From Lytechinus pictus (taxonomy: Eukaryota; Echinodermata; Echinoidea; Temnopleuroida; Toxopneustidae): 64,000 nucleotides of DNA. Below are positions 1 to 12,240 of the stretch, in pieces. The position numbers and the translations under genes are program-made. Below the pieces are notes generated by a model. That model was not told the DNA's origin. It was given only the letters and a program-made list of their open reading frames with translations, and searched no databases. The DNA is taken from contig NC_087262.1 of the NCBI RefSeq assembly GCF_037042905.1, forward strand, positions 9,777,501-9,841,500, written 5' to 3'. The first letter of the stretch is position 1. Every line of letters starts with the position of its first letter.

Positions 1-490
1 TCCCTCACCCCCCCCCCCCTCTCTCTCTCTCCCTCTCTTTCTCTCTTCATCCAATTTTCTTCTCATTCTCATACCATATGTCATTTATGTTATAAGAGAA
101 AGGAACTGAATAAACATTTTACTTTTGTTTATTTTTGCAATTTTGGTCTTGATAACTATCTTGAAATAAGATGATAGTGATGATTATGCTGCTGCTGCTG
201 CTGATGATAATACTGAGTAAACTTTTATAAAGCTGTCCCTACGTAACGAACAACTTTAAGCATAATTATCTGGAGACATTTTTCTGGTGCCAAATCAGAT
301 CCTCAACCATTTCATTTTTGTCAGTTATAAGTTGACTCTCTATATTAATTAAGATACGAATCGTATGGTTATTTTTGTCTAAATTCAGTTTGAATTTTAG
401 GAATTCTCTCTAAACAGGGCAAATTTAGTATTACAAAAAATTTACGAGACAAGCCTTAAATCGTGCATTACTTACGAATAAATTTTTATT
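1..490. other. Non-coding AT-rich DNA with CT tract
   Basis: A C-run and CT-rich tract opens the window (about 8-50). A short GCT repeat lies near 188-203. No exon-like frame or transposon end is seen in the rest. Confidence 0.6.
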
Positions 491-504
491 CTAAAAGAAA
501 CCTT

Positions 505-835
505 GGTGGAAAAGATTATGTTGATAATTGTTATGATGATGGTGGTGATGATGACATGATGGTAACGGTGATGATGATGATGATGATGGGGTGGTGTCGA
601 TGAAGGTGACGATACTTGTGAGGATGCTGATGATGATGACTATGATGATGATGGTAATGGTGGTGGTGGCGGCGGTAATGGTAATGATGCTGCTAGTGAT
701 TGTGATTATTATAATAATGTTGATTATAATGGTGATATTGATGATAGTGATAATGGTGATGATGGTGATGTTTATGGAGATGGTAATGATGATAGTTGTG
801 GTGGGGTATAGTTGCATAATGATGACAATAACAAT
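505..835. repeat. Imperfect GAT/GGT triplet microsatellite
   Basis: About 330 bases of imperfect GAT/ATG/GGT triplets. The low-complexity open frames on both strands (Met/Val-rich on plus, Ile/Thr-rich on minus) come from the triplet periodicity and are not genes. Confidence 0.85.
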
Positions 836-3226
836 GGCACTGCTAAGGAACATGTTCATGATTTCAGTCAGGACAAGAAAAAAAAACGTGAAATAAAAAA
901 TATAAATACAATAATTGAGACGGTTGGGAAAAAAATATCATTGTTCTTAATCTACAAAAAATACATCACCATCATCACCATCGTAATTATTAATATAACA
1001 GACAAGGTCACACACTGGAATATAAGTTTTCTTTTTCTTTTTCTTTATTAGCTGTTCCTGGAAAATAATATGAAATATTGTGCTTATGGGATCTTTGTAA
1101 CACAATATATGAGCGGGTGGCCGTTCTCACGTAATACAGCTTTATTCATTGTGTTGTTGAAAAGAACCTCGGTTTACCCAACAAGGATATTTTGAGCTCA
1201 TTCTCATTGTTCTCTTTATTCAGTCTGAAGTAGTAACGATTCTAAACCAATACCTATCAACTGCTTCATGAAATGTAAGAGAAAAAAAGCATTATCATTG
1301 CTCGAGGTTCTTCCAACAAGCAACACATAAACTCTCTTCAGTAGAAAATAGACTTCATCTTTCGCGCCTTGCGAAGTTTTCAAAATATTGAAAATAAAGT
1401 TGATATTGCCATTTTTTTCACCACATACGTTTGTAACAGGGTAAGAACGAATTACAATGGTTTACTATCACCATCGTGAAATATCTTTTCAGCTTAGAAC
1501 ATATATTTTTCTGAAATAGAAATAAAATAATCAGTTTATTCCTAGCAGTGTTATTCATTTGATTTTAGGCAAACTAAATGCGTCGAAAATTTTGCACCAA
1601 GCTTTTGTAAAGCAAAATGATTTGATCAAAACGTCAATGACACAACGGCATTTATATAGCTGGAACTACATATATATGTTTCCAATGAGACCTTGGAGTC
1701 AATTCGCGCAAAACAATGACCAGAATACAGAAAAACGATGACATCATTTTCTTTAAGATGATAATTATCATATACTTTCAAAACTCACAACTTTCAAAAC
1801 GAAACAAATGCTGCCATTTCAATGGCATCAAAATGTAAACGCATTGCGGGCAAAGTTTGCAATGCAGACAACATATCCCAGAAGCAAAAAGGAAATCAAG
1901 TTTTTAAAAGGTATTATAATAAAAAAAAACAATAATAATATTATAAGATTCCTTTTTGATATGTCGCAGTACTCCATACACAAATGAAAATAACTCCGGA
2001 AACGAACGTTCCCATTTAAGTATTTACTTACTATACCCCTCCTAGCTCACCCCTCCCCCTCCCTCACACAAACACACACACTCTCTCATTTTACCCTCTC
2101 TCTCTCCCTCTTTCCATCTCTCTTTCTCTCTCTACATCTCATTTTACTATACTCGATATATTTATCTGTTTTAATATATTTCAAAAGTTGAACACTAATG
2201 ATAGTATATACAGGATGAAAAGACGCACCACTGAAAAAGTCGCCAAATAAATCTAAATCACCATAGCAGCCATTTTCTATTTTCAGTTGCTAATCAAAAT
2301 GGAGAAAAACACCGACATGCAGTTACCATTTATTTACGACTTTGGAGTCAAAATGGTTGCTTATCAATTTACATTTATTTATCATGCTTGTCCTTCATGA
2401 ATACATGCTAAAGGATTGATTATTGGTATTTTATTATTTAGATAGACTTGAGTGGGGACAGGTTTTGGTTATGTGTGTATCCATTTTTTTCAACACAATA
2501 TTTGATAGTATGTTGCTCGAAGCTATATACATTATCTATGTACATGGCTTTTCTTGTTTTCCTATCCCGCTTTTGCCACCCCGTCTTTTTCTCTGCCCCA
2601 CTCGCTCGATATTCTTTTTCTATACATCTCTCTCTCTCTCTTTCTCACTATGCTCATATGAACCAAGGTGAAACTTGTTAGAGGAAACGCGTAAGAATTG
2701 ATTTTAAACACTTCTCTTAAATCAAATGAGTTTTACAGCAAACACTATTTACATCAAATTATCAACAGATCTAATAGGACATGCAATAAACACACAAGGT
2801 ACTGCATGCATGGAGACATTTGCTTTAAGTTTCATAATGAATTTTAATTTGTTAAAGAAAATAAAGTTACCAACAACTCATAATCATCTTTCCATTATTG
2901 ATTTTATTTTCATACAACTTAAACAAGAGGGGAAAAACATTGGGCAAACATATCAGTGATAAGGCAGAAGATATTTATGTCTACGTATTTACTTAAATTG
3001 CTATATTGGTGCGTTAATTACATGTTCAATGAAATTCGATTAACCCCAGTCGGCGTTACACCTATAGAAATTCGAAGTGAAAGGGAGTTCTGCTGGGTAG
3101 GGTTGTACCCAGGCCAACTCATATGCCTAACAAGGGCTCCCTGTTGGTGGGATTGTTGTCGCCCCGCCCTTCCCCCCACTGGACCCCGCCGTGTAACATT
3201 ATTACCCATCTGTTTCTTCCCATCAA
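836..3226. other. Intergenic DNA, no gene recognised
   Basis: AT-rich sequence with only short frames. CT/CA-rich low-complexity patches lie at about 2040-2150 and 2625-2650. The right-hand part may hold the 3' UTR of the Gln-rich gene on the minus strand, but no convincing poly(A) signal decides this. Confidence 0.5.
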
Positions 3227-3265
3227 CGCTACCACCACCACCACTACCACCACCACCACTACCAT
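3227..3265. repeat. CCA/CTA triplet microsatellite
   Basis: ACC/ACT triplets about 60 bp past the stop codon of the Gln-rich minus-strand gene. They read as GGT repeats on that strand and so probably lie in its 3' UTR. Confidence 0.7.
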
Positions 3266-3323
3266 GACTACCTGATCCAGGAGAAACAGGTGACTGCTGC
3301 ATCCTGGTGGTATGTGGCACGAG

Positions 3324-4841
3324 TCATAAATCATCAGACTCCAACATTCCACTCCAGCCTCCGGGACCCGCCGCGTAGGGAGCAGTGGAAGACATCCTTT
3401 GCTGCTGGGGTGGTCTTTGTTGCTGGGGTGGCCTCTGCTGCTGGGGCGGTCTTTGCTGCTGTTGCCTTTGTTGCTGCTGCTGCCGTTGCTGTTGTTGCTG
3501 TTGGGCGGGCCTTGATGGCGAGGCCCTAGACTGGGCTGCTTGTTGATGACCACCTCCGTACTTTGGTCTTGGTTCCTCAAAGGCCGACGAAAGGGTGGTC
3601 ATGGATGGACGGTTGCCGCTGTAGAGAGCTTCCGCGTCCTGTTCGTCAAGACCTATCGGGTTCCAGCCTGTAGCACGCTTGTTGAAATCATTGTATTGTG
3701 TCGGATTGCTGGATTTGGTGCTCCCACTGACGTCAATTTTAGGGGCTGCCTTGATGTTGGGGCTCTTCTTTGGTGCATAAGGGTCGTAGACATCTATATC
3801 TTCATCGGAGAAGGTATCCCTATATTGTGTGGACCAACCCTGGGCACTGCGGTTGTAATTTTCTTCATATGGCTGCACTCCTGGATGGAATTTCGAGGTG
3901 ACGTTATCCTTGTTCCAGGTGCATCCTGTAGCAGGTGTTTGCTGGTTGCGATGCTGACGCGTTTTTGCATTATACTTTGGACCATTACCCGCAGCTGGCT
4001 TTGATTGACCGTAGCTTGATGCATAGGGTGATTGTTGCTGAACCTGTTGGCGTGCCTGTTGCTGTTGTTGCTGCTGTTGTCTTTGTTGTTGCTGCTGGCG
4101 TTGGGCCTGTTGATATTGCTGCTGCTGTTGTTGCTGTAGCTGCTGCTGCTGTCTCTGCGCAGGTGAAGGCTGTGGCGCTCCATACTCTGATGAAAAACCT
4201 GCTCCGGGGGACACCGGCTTTGGGGATGGTTGAGAAACTGGTCTTGCAGCTGGTCTTGCAACCGGTCTGGACTGCTGCTGGGGCCTTGCCTTCTGCTTGG
4301 GCATATCACATTCATCGGCACCACCATGACGTGCTTTCTGAACTGCTTGTGGTGTAACAGCTTCATCATCAATGGCAAACTTATCGGTGTGCTCCTTCGC
4401 GCGTTTGAACATATCAGCAGCGCGATTTCCTTTTGGATTGTAAGCCTGTCCGCCTCCAATAAGCTCCGTGCTGTCAGAAGAAGGGCGGCTACCGTAACGG
4501 CCGAAGGGACGCCTTCCACCAACATTTCGCTGCGGGTATGACTGCTGATGCTGGAGCTTCTTATCCGCACTGTGGATGATGTGCTGACCTACTGCATGCT
4601 GATCACGTGGTTGTTCCCATGAACACGCGTAATTTCCGGCCATGATTTCCTTCGGTAGGGTACCAAAATGTATAGAAATGGGTCGTCTCGCTAAAGGGTT
4701 GCGATGGGTCTGTGCGGTATCGTTGATGATTCCTGTGCGAGTCTGCTGGTCCTCTATGTACATAGACCGACCACGAAGTGGACGTACCCCAGATAGTTCT
4801 TCTATACTCCTTGCGTGTGCATCTAGGTGTGATAGATACAT
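3324..4841 (-). CDS. Gln/Pro-rich protein with GW motifs (large, probably 3'-terminal exon)
   Basis: An open frame of 505 residues, far longer than any other here, ending in TGA at 3326-3324. The composition is strongly protein-like. An N-terminal part of mixed sequence is followed by a charged helix-like stretch around residues 140-170 (FKRAKEHTDKFAIDDE). Poly-Gln/Pro tracts follow (about 225-275), then three related Trp segments (SAQGWSTQYRDTF, KRATGWNPIG, GPGGWSGML), a second poly-Gln block, and the C-terminus ESDDL. The codon just before the first ATG is TAG, inside an acceptor-like GCGTAG. The true 5' border is therefore open: either an upstream exon joins near 4841, or translation starts at Met67 (4643). 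The family is not recognised. The charged motif and scattered GW segments recall synaptopodin-2/Z-disc adaptor proteins, but that is only a guess. Gln codons are mostly CAG/CAA mixtures, so the tracts are coding and not one pure CAG expansion. Confidence 0.75.
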   Translation of the reverse strand: MYLSHLDAHARSIEELSGVRPLRGRSMYIEDQQTRTGIINDTAQTHRNPLARRPISIHFGTLPKEIMAGNYACSWEQPRDQHAVGQHIIHSADKKLQHQQSYPQRNVGGRRPFGRYGSRPSSDSTELIGGGQAYNPKGNRAADMFKRAKEHTDKFAIDDEAVTPQAVQKARHGGADECDMPKQKARPQQQSRPVARPAARPVSQPSPKPVSPGAGFSSEYGAPQPSPAQRQQQQLQQQQQQQYQQAQRQQQQQRQQQQQQQQARQQVQQQSPYASSYGQSKPAAGNGPKYNAKTRQHRNQQTPATGCTWNKDNVTSKFHPGVQPYEENYNRSAQGWSTQYRDTFSDEDIDVYDPYAPKKSPNIKAAPKIDVSGSTKSSNPTQYNDFNKRATGWNPIGLDEQDAEALYSGNRPSMTTLSSAFEEPRPKYGGGHQQAAQSRASPSRPAQQQQQQRQQQQQRQQQQRPPQQQRPPQQQRPPQQQRMSSTAPYAAGPGGWSGMLESDDL

Positions 4842-5056
4842 CTACGCTCTACTTAGGCAATGCAGATTCTTTCCCTAGCCTTGCCTGTATCTTAGTGGCA
4901 GCGGGACAGGAAATCTAGATGGGTTGTGGAACTGTGCAAGAGAGAAAAAAGAGGTAGAAATACATTTTAAAATGAAACTCAAGTATGAAACTTGGAAATA
5001 GATATCAAAGGTTACATTACAAGCACTTGTTTATCAACTGAATGGAATTGTTAGTT
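4842..5056. other. 5' flank of the Gln-rich exon
   Basis: No clear coding exon is seen. On the minus strand this stretch would be either promoter/5' UTR or the intron before the exon. Confidence 0.4.
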
Positions 5057-5163
5057 GTCTCTATTAGGTATACCTGGCAGCTGGGAGCGCTTCGCGCGCT
5101 CACTTAGTGACTCAAAACTTTTGCTGGTGCCCCCCCAATGCCGTGACCCACGGTACGCCACTG
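5057..5163 (-). mobile_element. Truncated copy of the CAGTGGCGTA (hAT-like) element
   Basis: Matches one end of the full element at 33248-34778: a GC-rich hairpin segment, a C-run, then the terminal CGGTACGCCACTG. Only about 107 bp remain, so this is a decayed terminal fragment. Confidence 0.75.
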
Positions 5164-5589
5164 TATACAGTGGTTCTCTAAAGTTAGTGAACCCCACCAG
5201 AAAATAAACATATCTAAAGTATTCGAGTTCTGCAGTGTTTTACATATCTAATTGTGAAGTCAGGTGATAAAATATTGCAACACATGAAGTTTGTTTGTCT
5301 GGGTTCGCCAAATATCGTAGTGTTGTTGTCTATATTCAACACTCAGCATGAAGGAGTGCATTTTGTGGTGGGGTGCACTGACTTTTGAGCACAGCTGTAT
5401 GACTTCATCGATTAGTTGATATTATTGTATAATATTAAAACGAAAATGCCAATATTCAAAGGTATTGCGAGTAATTGGATGTGGGGTTGCACCAGTACGG
5501 ATTTTCGTTTGAAGTCGAAACATTTATGGGTTTGAAGAGGAATCGAGTAGAATCACCAGAGGCTTCGTTTAAAATCCAATGGAATTGAG

Positions 5590-5790
5590 CCATTAACAGG
5601 GGCGGCGGGTAGGGGGCGACCACCCGTGTTATTATTCTAGCTTTGAAAAAGGAGTAAGAGGATGAGAAGGAGAAATCGGGGCAGTGTAACTTAATAATTT
5701 CTCTTTAATTCAGTTGAGAATACCATGACGTCACATTTACGTCGTCTTTTCCTGCTATCAAAATAGCCCAGTGCCTCCCCTGGTTAATGG
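5590..5790. mobile_element. Small MITE with CCATTAAC-AGGGG inverted ends
   Basis: Begins CCATTAACAGGGG and ends CCCCTGGTTAATGG, which are inverted complements about 200 bp apart. No coding capacity. The superfamily is not assigned because the flanking duplication is unclear. Confidence 0.55.
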
Positions 5791-8240
5791 TATGATACTC
5801 GAGTCTCTTTGTATATATGATTCCATGACTTGTTACAATTAATCCAAATTGATTCGAATAGCAGAGAAGATGAAGTCTAAAGTTTGTGAAGCTTTTTCCT
5901 CACAGTTCCTAAGATCTGCGTATAGTCAGGGCACTGAGAACAAGGGACGCTGGCTTAAATTTGAGAAGGAAATAAATGAATCAAAATAAATAAAAGGGAA
6001 TTCGTTACAGATGGAGGTGATTTTTGTTCAAGAAACCCCGCTTCCCATGACCATACAAATAGTTCACTATCAAAAAAAGGAGAAGCTGTATTTTTTTTTT
6101 TTTAATTCATTTATTTATTTATTATTATTATCATTATTATTATTTTTTTTTTTTTTTTTTTGGGGGGGGGGCTTTGGCGTGAAAGGCCTCTTCTTGTTTT
6201 TTACATTTGCATTTCGCCCTGTCTTCATTTCTCTGTCATATTTTCCGACAAGCAATTGGTGTGATGGGGGGGGGGTCAGGTCTAGAGAGACAATTAAATA
6301 TTTCCTAACATGCCTAATGAGATGTTCGTTCCATAATTGTTGGCTGATGTGTGAGAGCGGCATGGCCCCAGTTGACCAGGTCCGTAATACCTATTCACAT
6401 AGATGATTTGCACCCTTGGGATAAAAAAACGTGCGATATGGGATTGTCAAATGTACATGATTAACATGACCCCCGGTTTTATCATATGAGGTGGAGATAA
6501 GATACTAATGATGCCTAACAGAAGTTAATTTATCATTGACTAAACAATATAGTTTGAACTTTAAAGACCTCAGACAACTAAAGGCATTGGATTCGAAGGG
6601 GTCGATTCAGCCCTCTCCCCGATCCCTCCTACTTTTTTTCAATAAATGTGTACAAAAAGGTATAACCATGTGAATTGGGATTTTTTGGCATGGTCACCCC
6701 CCCCCCATATTTTACCCTTCAAACATTTTTTGCAAACAATCATTTTCTCCCTGGATCCATTCGTTTGTGAACATCAGGAGCCATGAAATTTTCGCATTTT
6801 CGCACAATTTGGCCTTTCCAGCATTACAGTTAATTTCATAAAGCGAAGCTGAAGGAAGTTATAGTCTTAAATAAAATCACTGACTATCATATTCAGCCAA
6901 CGGTTTAGGGTCGTTTGCTGGTAACGTTCTGATATATACAACACTACCATAGCTGTTTCTTTTTATTTATTAATTCATCAATTTTTTTCATTTATTCATT
7001 TGCGTAATCATTTATCTATTTCTTTATTATTAACCCTTTGCGCGCTGATGTTGTAATCTTGCAGCACAATTAAATTCAACAATCGTAATAATTAGATTTC
7101 TCCCCTACCTTCAAATGAGATAAGCTAATGAAAGGCAATAGTTCTTGGATAACATCTATATAATAATAACAAGTATGAATGGTGTTATATGGACATCTTG
7201 AATTAAAGAAAATAATTTGGAAACAATTCTCATTATTATCCCCCCAAAATTAATTCAACGTGCAAAGAGTTAAATGGAAATATAAAATGAAAATTTTCGA
7301 AAGCTGCTGTCTGTGGGTAACAATAAAGAGGCTAATATTTCAAATATAATTTATAACTATAGCATTAATATGATGATCTCCGATTAAATTATGATCTATG
7401 AAAAAATAACAGGCCTGTTATTCAAAATTTCATTTATAAAAAGCTCAAAGCAAAATAATCAATAAGTTACTTTCGAGTTTACAGTCCAAAAATGAAAGGG
7501 GGGAAAGGTGTTGAGGGTGAAAGTTGAAGGACCGTGAATGACCCGCGAAGTACGAATACAGAAATGTTTATTTGAAATTTGAGACGTTGTCTAATTTGAA
7601 ACGCATTGGGTTCTAAAGAGCCTCTCTCTCATCACTGCATCTGCGACCAAACTGTTACATTTCTAACGGTCTAAATGATATAGGTGTGATGAGTGCAATT
7701 TAAAGGTGATGTACTGATGTGGAAAAGCATATTGCATCAAAACAATCTATTTTTATTTGTCTGTTAAATTTCTTTCTTAAGTCATGGTAAGTCACTTACA
7801 TAATTGTCGTGCTTTGCTTCGTCAAATTGATAACAGACATTTTTTTTCCAGTTTGCAAATCACCTTTGGCAAGATTAGCAAGCTTTTGGTGTTCGTTGGA
7901 TACCTTGTTTTAGTCAGACCGTGCACAAAAACATTAATTTGATACAATTTTAGTATTTTCCTCTGCAAAAACATACAAATATTTGACCCCTATATCGATA
8001 AAATATATACAAAAAAACCAAGATCATGGACGTACGGCCAAGGAAATCTCGACCTTCCCCATAACCTCCTCACACTTCCGCCGCACACACCAAGAATAGC
8101 TCCAAAGAATGGTAATCAAATATCAGATTGACGCAACAGTGACGGGTACCGGATAACGTAGATCATCTCAAGATGTAAAAATGATCACCAGTCGACATGG
8201 GAGAACTTTTACGTGAGGAGTCAGTAAATAAATGATGGTT
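5791..8240. other. Intergenic AT-rich DNA
   Basis: No gene is supported. It contains T/G homopolymer runs near 6090-6170 and a G-run near 6266. Several poly-C tracts look like degraded transposon ends. Confidence 0.5.
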
Positions 8241-8244
8241 TAAT

Positions 8245-8560
8245 TGATGGTGTTGTGGTGTTTAGAGAGGAACAGAGAGCGAGGAAGAAGAGAGAAGGGG
8301 AGGGGAGGCGTGCGAGAGCGAATGGAGAGTGGCATTAAGGGAGGGAGGGGGAGAGAGATGGAGGCAGAAAGAAGCATGGGCGAGAGTGTAAGAGGAGGAA
8401 GAGTGGGAGAGAGAAAGAGAGAGATAAAGATGTCGGGATACGTCTGTGATAGTATACAACTAAACAACAAATACCAAAAAGAAAGGGCTAAGAGAAGGGA
8501 ACGAATAGAAGAGAGGGGAAGAAAAGAACTCAAGATGTGAGCAAGAAGAACGGACATGAA
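8245..8560. repeat. Purine-rich (GA/GGA) low-complexity tract
   Basis: About 300 bases of almost pure purine on the plus strand (GAGA, GGGAGA). The open frames on both strands are composition artefacts. Confidence 0.8.
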
Positions 8561-8609
8561 TTACTTTGCATGATACAAGATGAATATACATGATTAAAAT
8601 AGTACAAGA

Positions 8610-8612
8610 GGC

Positions 8613-8645
<33 letters not shown>

Positions 8646-8655
8646 TATATATGAC
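8610..8655. repeat. (AT)n / TAAA microsatellite
   Basis: An uninterrupted AT dinucleotide run followed by TAAATAAATA. Confidence 0.9.
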
Positions 8656-11600
8656 AAAAAAAAAACACATGTGTTTACTCGGAGATTTAATTGTAGGCAT
8701 ATATCAGGATGTTTTTAAAACTTGCATTTAAAACTTGATGTCGATTTTCTGATATTTCAGGGAGAGCATTCCGTATTTTAGGACCGGTAAACCGAATATT
8801 TTGCTGAAAGCTTGCACTCCACTAATTATGTGATCAGCTTTCCGTTCCGAAGCCCATATCGAAATACTGTGTTCATATCTTCATTAGATAAACAAAAGTT
8901 TGGTCATCATGCCGCGTTCACACTAACCAAACCAATTCACCACTGATCAAAGCTATTACGTTATCTCCAATGACACACGACCATCGGGTAGGGTTCTATT
9001 CCGTGGTAGCGGGGTGCTGGGGTGCATTCTTCATAGGCAACATGCCCAGGTATTCTCGAAGATGTGTAAAAGTGGAAAAATAATTAAATAAAAATTACCT
9101 TAATCTTGTAGTGAAACTTTTTTTTTCTTTTTCTTTTCAAATTTACTCGGGAACAATTTGACTTCCAGTTTGAAATGAAAACCTTCTTTTTTTTTCTTTT
9201 TTTTTCTTTTCAAATTTACATCAGCACCCCTACTTTAAAAAAAATCGTTCCCAGGGCCATGTTGGTGCCACTGCAATATAAACGTCATTTAACTATCTTT
9301 GCCAGCGCTTCCGATGTATATGAAGTGCAAAAATGGGGGCTTTCATGGCAGTGCAAGAAATTGCGACTGGCTTATGAATAATTTGAATTAAAATGGACTT
9401 AGACTGTTTATAAACATCTCCACATTTGAATTAGGAGTACATATATAATGCCACTACATGCCATGCCATCTCCCGTTGACATATATCCAAGTATACTTCG
9501 GAAAGTTTGCGACAAGTTATACGACCAAGCCCCTTCTCCATGTTCTCCTCCGCGCACACATAGGTCTACATTTCATGTGTAAGCAAAAATATATCAAAAT
9601 ACTAGACCCCTGAAGAAAGGCTTCTTGGCTGATTGTAACCGTATGACTCGAGCATGCCTCAATATAAGAAAACTTTGAAGTACATTTCTTTCTCGGCAAT
9701 GTAATGTGATGTGTTGTGTGATGTGCCCGGTTGAAAGTTTGTTGAAATGTTGGACTATATCACTACACATGAATATTCTAATGAAACACTCAACATGACG
9801 TCACAAATTGGACCGCATAATATGATGTCCTCACTTGAAAGTATGTTCGAATGTCTTCCTTGAATAGTCAGCTGGCCAACTCCCACGGGCAGTATGTAAT
9901 GTAGGCCTGTAACATACAGTAAGACCGTATGTTATGTCGTTGCCCCCCCCCCCTCCCATCATGCCTCCCAACCCCTCCCCATGTCCCTCGCATTCCTGAC
10001 CGTTTTTGTGAGCAGTCTCCCGCGGCTGTTAGTCCCATCCGATCGCATTGATGTTGTTCTGGCCTTTGGAATCTACTGTTTGATCTTTGATTTGGTGCGC
10101 GACATGATATCTGTACATAACGACATTGCGGGAAACACTGGCTCAAGTTTGTGCTGAAGTACCCAATACAACAAAGTAATCTAATCATCATGTCCATGGT
10201 CTTCATTCATTCTCTCACTAAAGACTGTATTGACAAGCAGTTATATGATAGATTAAACATATTTTCCAACGAAATCACAACATGCCTATGCATTGTGATA
10301 AAAGAGACAGCTAAGTGCTTTAAAATTGAATAAACATAATATTAAAATACATATTCGCTCTAAATCAAAATAACTTTTAAGCTGAATGGTTTAGGCTGAA
10401 ATCTGCGTTCACGTTAAATCATTCCATTGGTCGTGTGCATGAATAAGCAGGCATTATAGGCAAGCTTGCCACTGTTAAAAATTCACAAGTCATTTGATAA
10501 ATACTTCCTCGTGAATGTTCAAGGGATGATTTTTGTAATAATTTTTTTTTAAGATAAACTCGGTCGAGTTAAATAATTACTGTGTTTTACGTGGCCAGAG
10601 TCAAGAAACACAATCATGACAATTTCAGGAGACAAACATATTGGTCAAGCATTCCTAAGTATAATTGCTATTAAATAAAACTAGACGACCTTCAGACCTT
10701 TTTTTTCTTGTCAAATTGCTCGGGACCAAAATGACCCTTTTTTTGTAGTGAAACCTCTATGGGGACTTGTCAAACTTACATGTAAAAATATTGCCAGGGC
10801 CCTTCAATCTTAAACAAATCAGAAATAGATTTTGCTTTCAAAATGTGATGCCACATGAGGTAAACGCGAAAAATGATGAAATCTAATCTTAATAATGTCT
10901 CACATAACCTTTGAGAATAATTGGCCTTGAATGTGTTCTTAACCAGATGCAACGTAGTTCTTTAAAATGTGTGGAAATACACGAACTAAATTATTTTTCA
11001 AAACTTTCTTTTAATCAACCAACTCTTTCTTCTGATAGTTTTCAGACCTAATTTCGAACGTGTTGAAATCAAGAGGGACGAATTTCAAAAAAAGTTTTTT
11101 TAAGCCAGTCCATGTCCACTTATATCACGTTAATAACACTTTAGCACTTTAAGTTTCACCCTAACCCCTATATTCGAGAAATGCCAGAATGCTGTCAATA
11201 ACTATAGTCACATGTTTGACACAATTGTTATTCAAAATGCACTAATATTCTTGTAAAACAACTTATTGGGGTATTTTGCAGAACCATTAAAAGATCGAAA
11301 GGTGCTATGTGTTTGATTTAGGAACTATATTTTACCAAAATGTGGAATAAATTTCCCTTTTCTTGAGAAAATGTTGCCCTATTTATTCTTGAATATTTTA
11401 TTTAATTTTGCCCGGTGCCTTTCTTGTTAACACCACACGCGCGCGCGCACACTCACACCATACATGATACCATACCACTGAATTTTTCTCAAGTAATTGG
11501 ATCGTGTCACCGGTTTCAGTAAAAAGGTGGACGGACATGTAGTAATAGCGCAATATCCAATAGGCTGTCACCCTCACGAGATAAGATAAAACGTTTAAAT

Positions 11601-11676
11601 AGTAATTTTTCAGAGATAAGGAGAGAACGAGCTCCCGAGCCGCGGTCATATCTCTCATGAATGCATCTATTCCCAT
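8656..11676. other. Intergenic DNA with dispersed T-rich repeat pieces
   Basis: No exon is recognised. Related T-rich fragments containing CTTTTCAAATTTAC and CCAGGGCC occur at about 9110-9265 and 10690-10805 and again at 19530-19710 and 55925-56090, so they belong to one dispersed repeat. An alternating CG/CA stretch with Z-DNA-like periodicity lies at about 11436-11460. Confidence 0.5.
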
Positions 11677-11719
11677 TGCTGCAGTCACACCAATGAAGCG
11701 ATCCCCAAGATTGATCATA

Positions 11720-11752
<33 letters not shown>

Positions 11753-11792
11753 GATCAATCTTGGGGATCGCTTCATTGGTGTGACTGCAGCA
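11677..11792. repeat. 116-bp near-perfect palindrome with AT core
   Basis: The arm TGCTGCAGTCACACCAATG through GATCAATC at 11677 to about 11719 is repeated in exact inverse order from about 11750 to 11792, around an alternating TA core. It can extrude as a cruciform or hairpin with roughly 40 GC-containing base pairs plus the AT part. Confidence 0.9.
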
Positions 11793-11862
11793 CACTTAAG
11801 TTTCACACACTTAAGTTTCCCAATCGTTTCTATTGTATTCCACCATCTCGTTTAAGCCATTA

Positions 11863-11975
11863 CCCCCTCTGTTGTTATCTTTTGTTATCTTACTGTAACC
11901 CTTCTGTTCTGTACTCAACCCCCTCTGTTGTTATATTTTGTTATCTTAGTGTAATCCTTCTGTTCTGTACCCTTT
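11863..11975 (+). repeat. Two copies of a 56-bp tandem repeat
   Basis: CCCCCTCTGTTGTTAT starts at 11863 and again at 11919, with matching downstream parts (TTTGTTATCTTA, CTTCTGTTCTGTAC). The array leads straight into the first hammerhead-like unit. Confidence 0.75.
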
Positions 11976-12047
11976 GTTACACATTATTTACTTTGTTGTT
12001 ATTACGATTTTATTTGTATGGTTTTGTTCTATTTTGTTTGTTTCAAT

Positions 12048-12129
12048 GCATTATAGGCCTGATGAAGGCCCCACTGGCCGAAAGCTCGCAATAAAAGATA
12101 TACTTGGAAGCTCCGTCTAGCGTTAATGC
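12048..12129 (+). ncRNA. Hammerhead-ribozyme-like motif, unit 1
   Basis: The sequence shows the invariant CTGATGA core (12059-12065), a GGCC/GGCC stem II with a CCACT loop, and the GAAA box (12080-12083). Downstream TA|GCG (12118-12122) is a candidate UH cleavage site. The flank GCATTA (12048-12053) is complementary to TAATGC (12124-12129) and could form stem I. Stem III is weak: only GCT/AGC or a single closing pair can be drawn. The layout resembles the type I hammerheads known from Penelope-like elements and from animal retrozymes, but catalytic activity cannot be judged here. Confidence 0.5.
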
Positions 12130-12240
12130 TTGATTTATTTACGCATATACGTAGAACATGACGCGCTGCAATACACGTTGTGCAAAGGGCCCTCTTCCTT
12201 TATATATACATATATATACATGTATATATATACATAATCT

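Noticed and set aside
491-896. Open frames of 101-122 residues on both strands
   Set aside because: Triplet microsatellite translated in different frames (Met/Val or Ile/Thr only).
8240-8557. Overlapping frames on both strands
   Set aside because: Purine-rich low complexity keeps several frames open at once.
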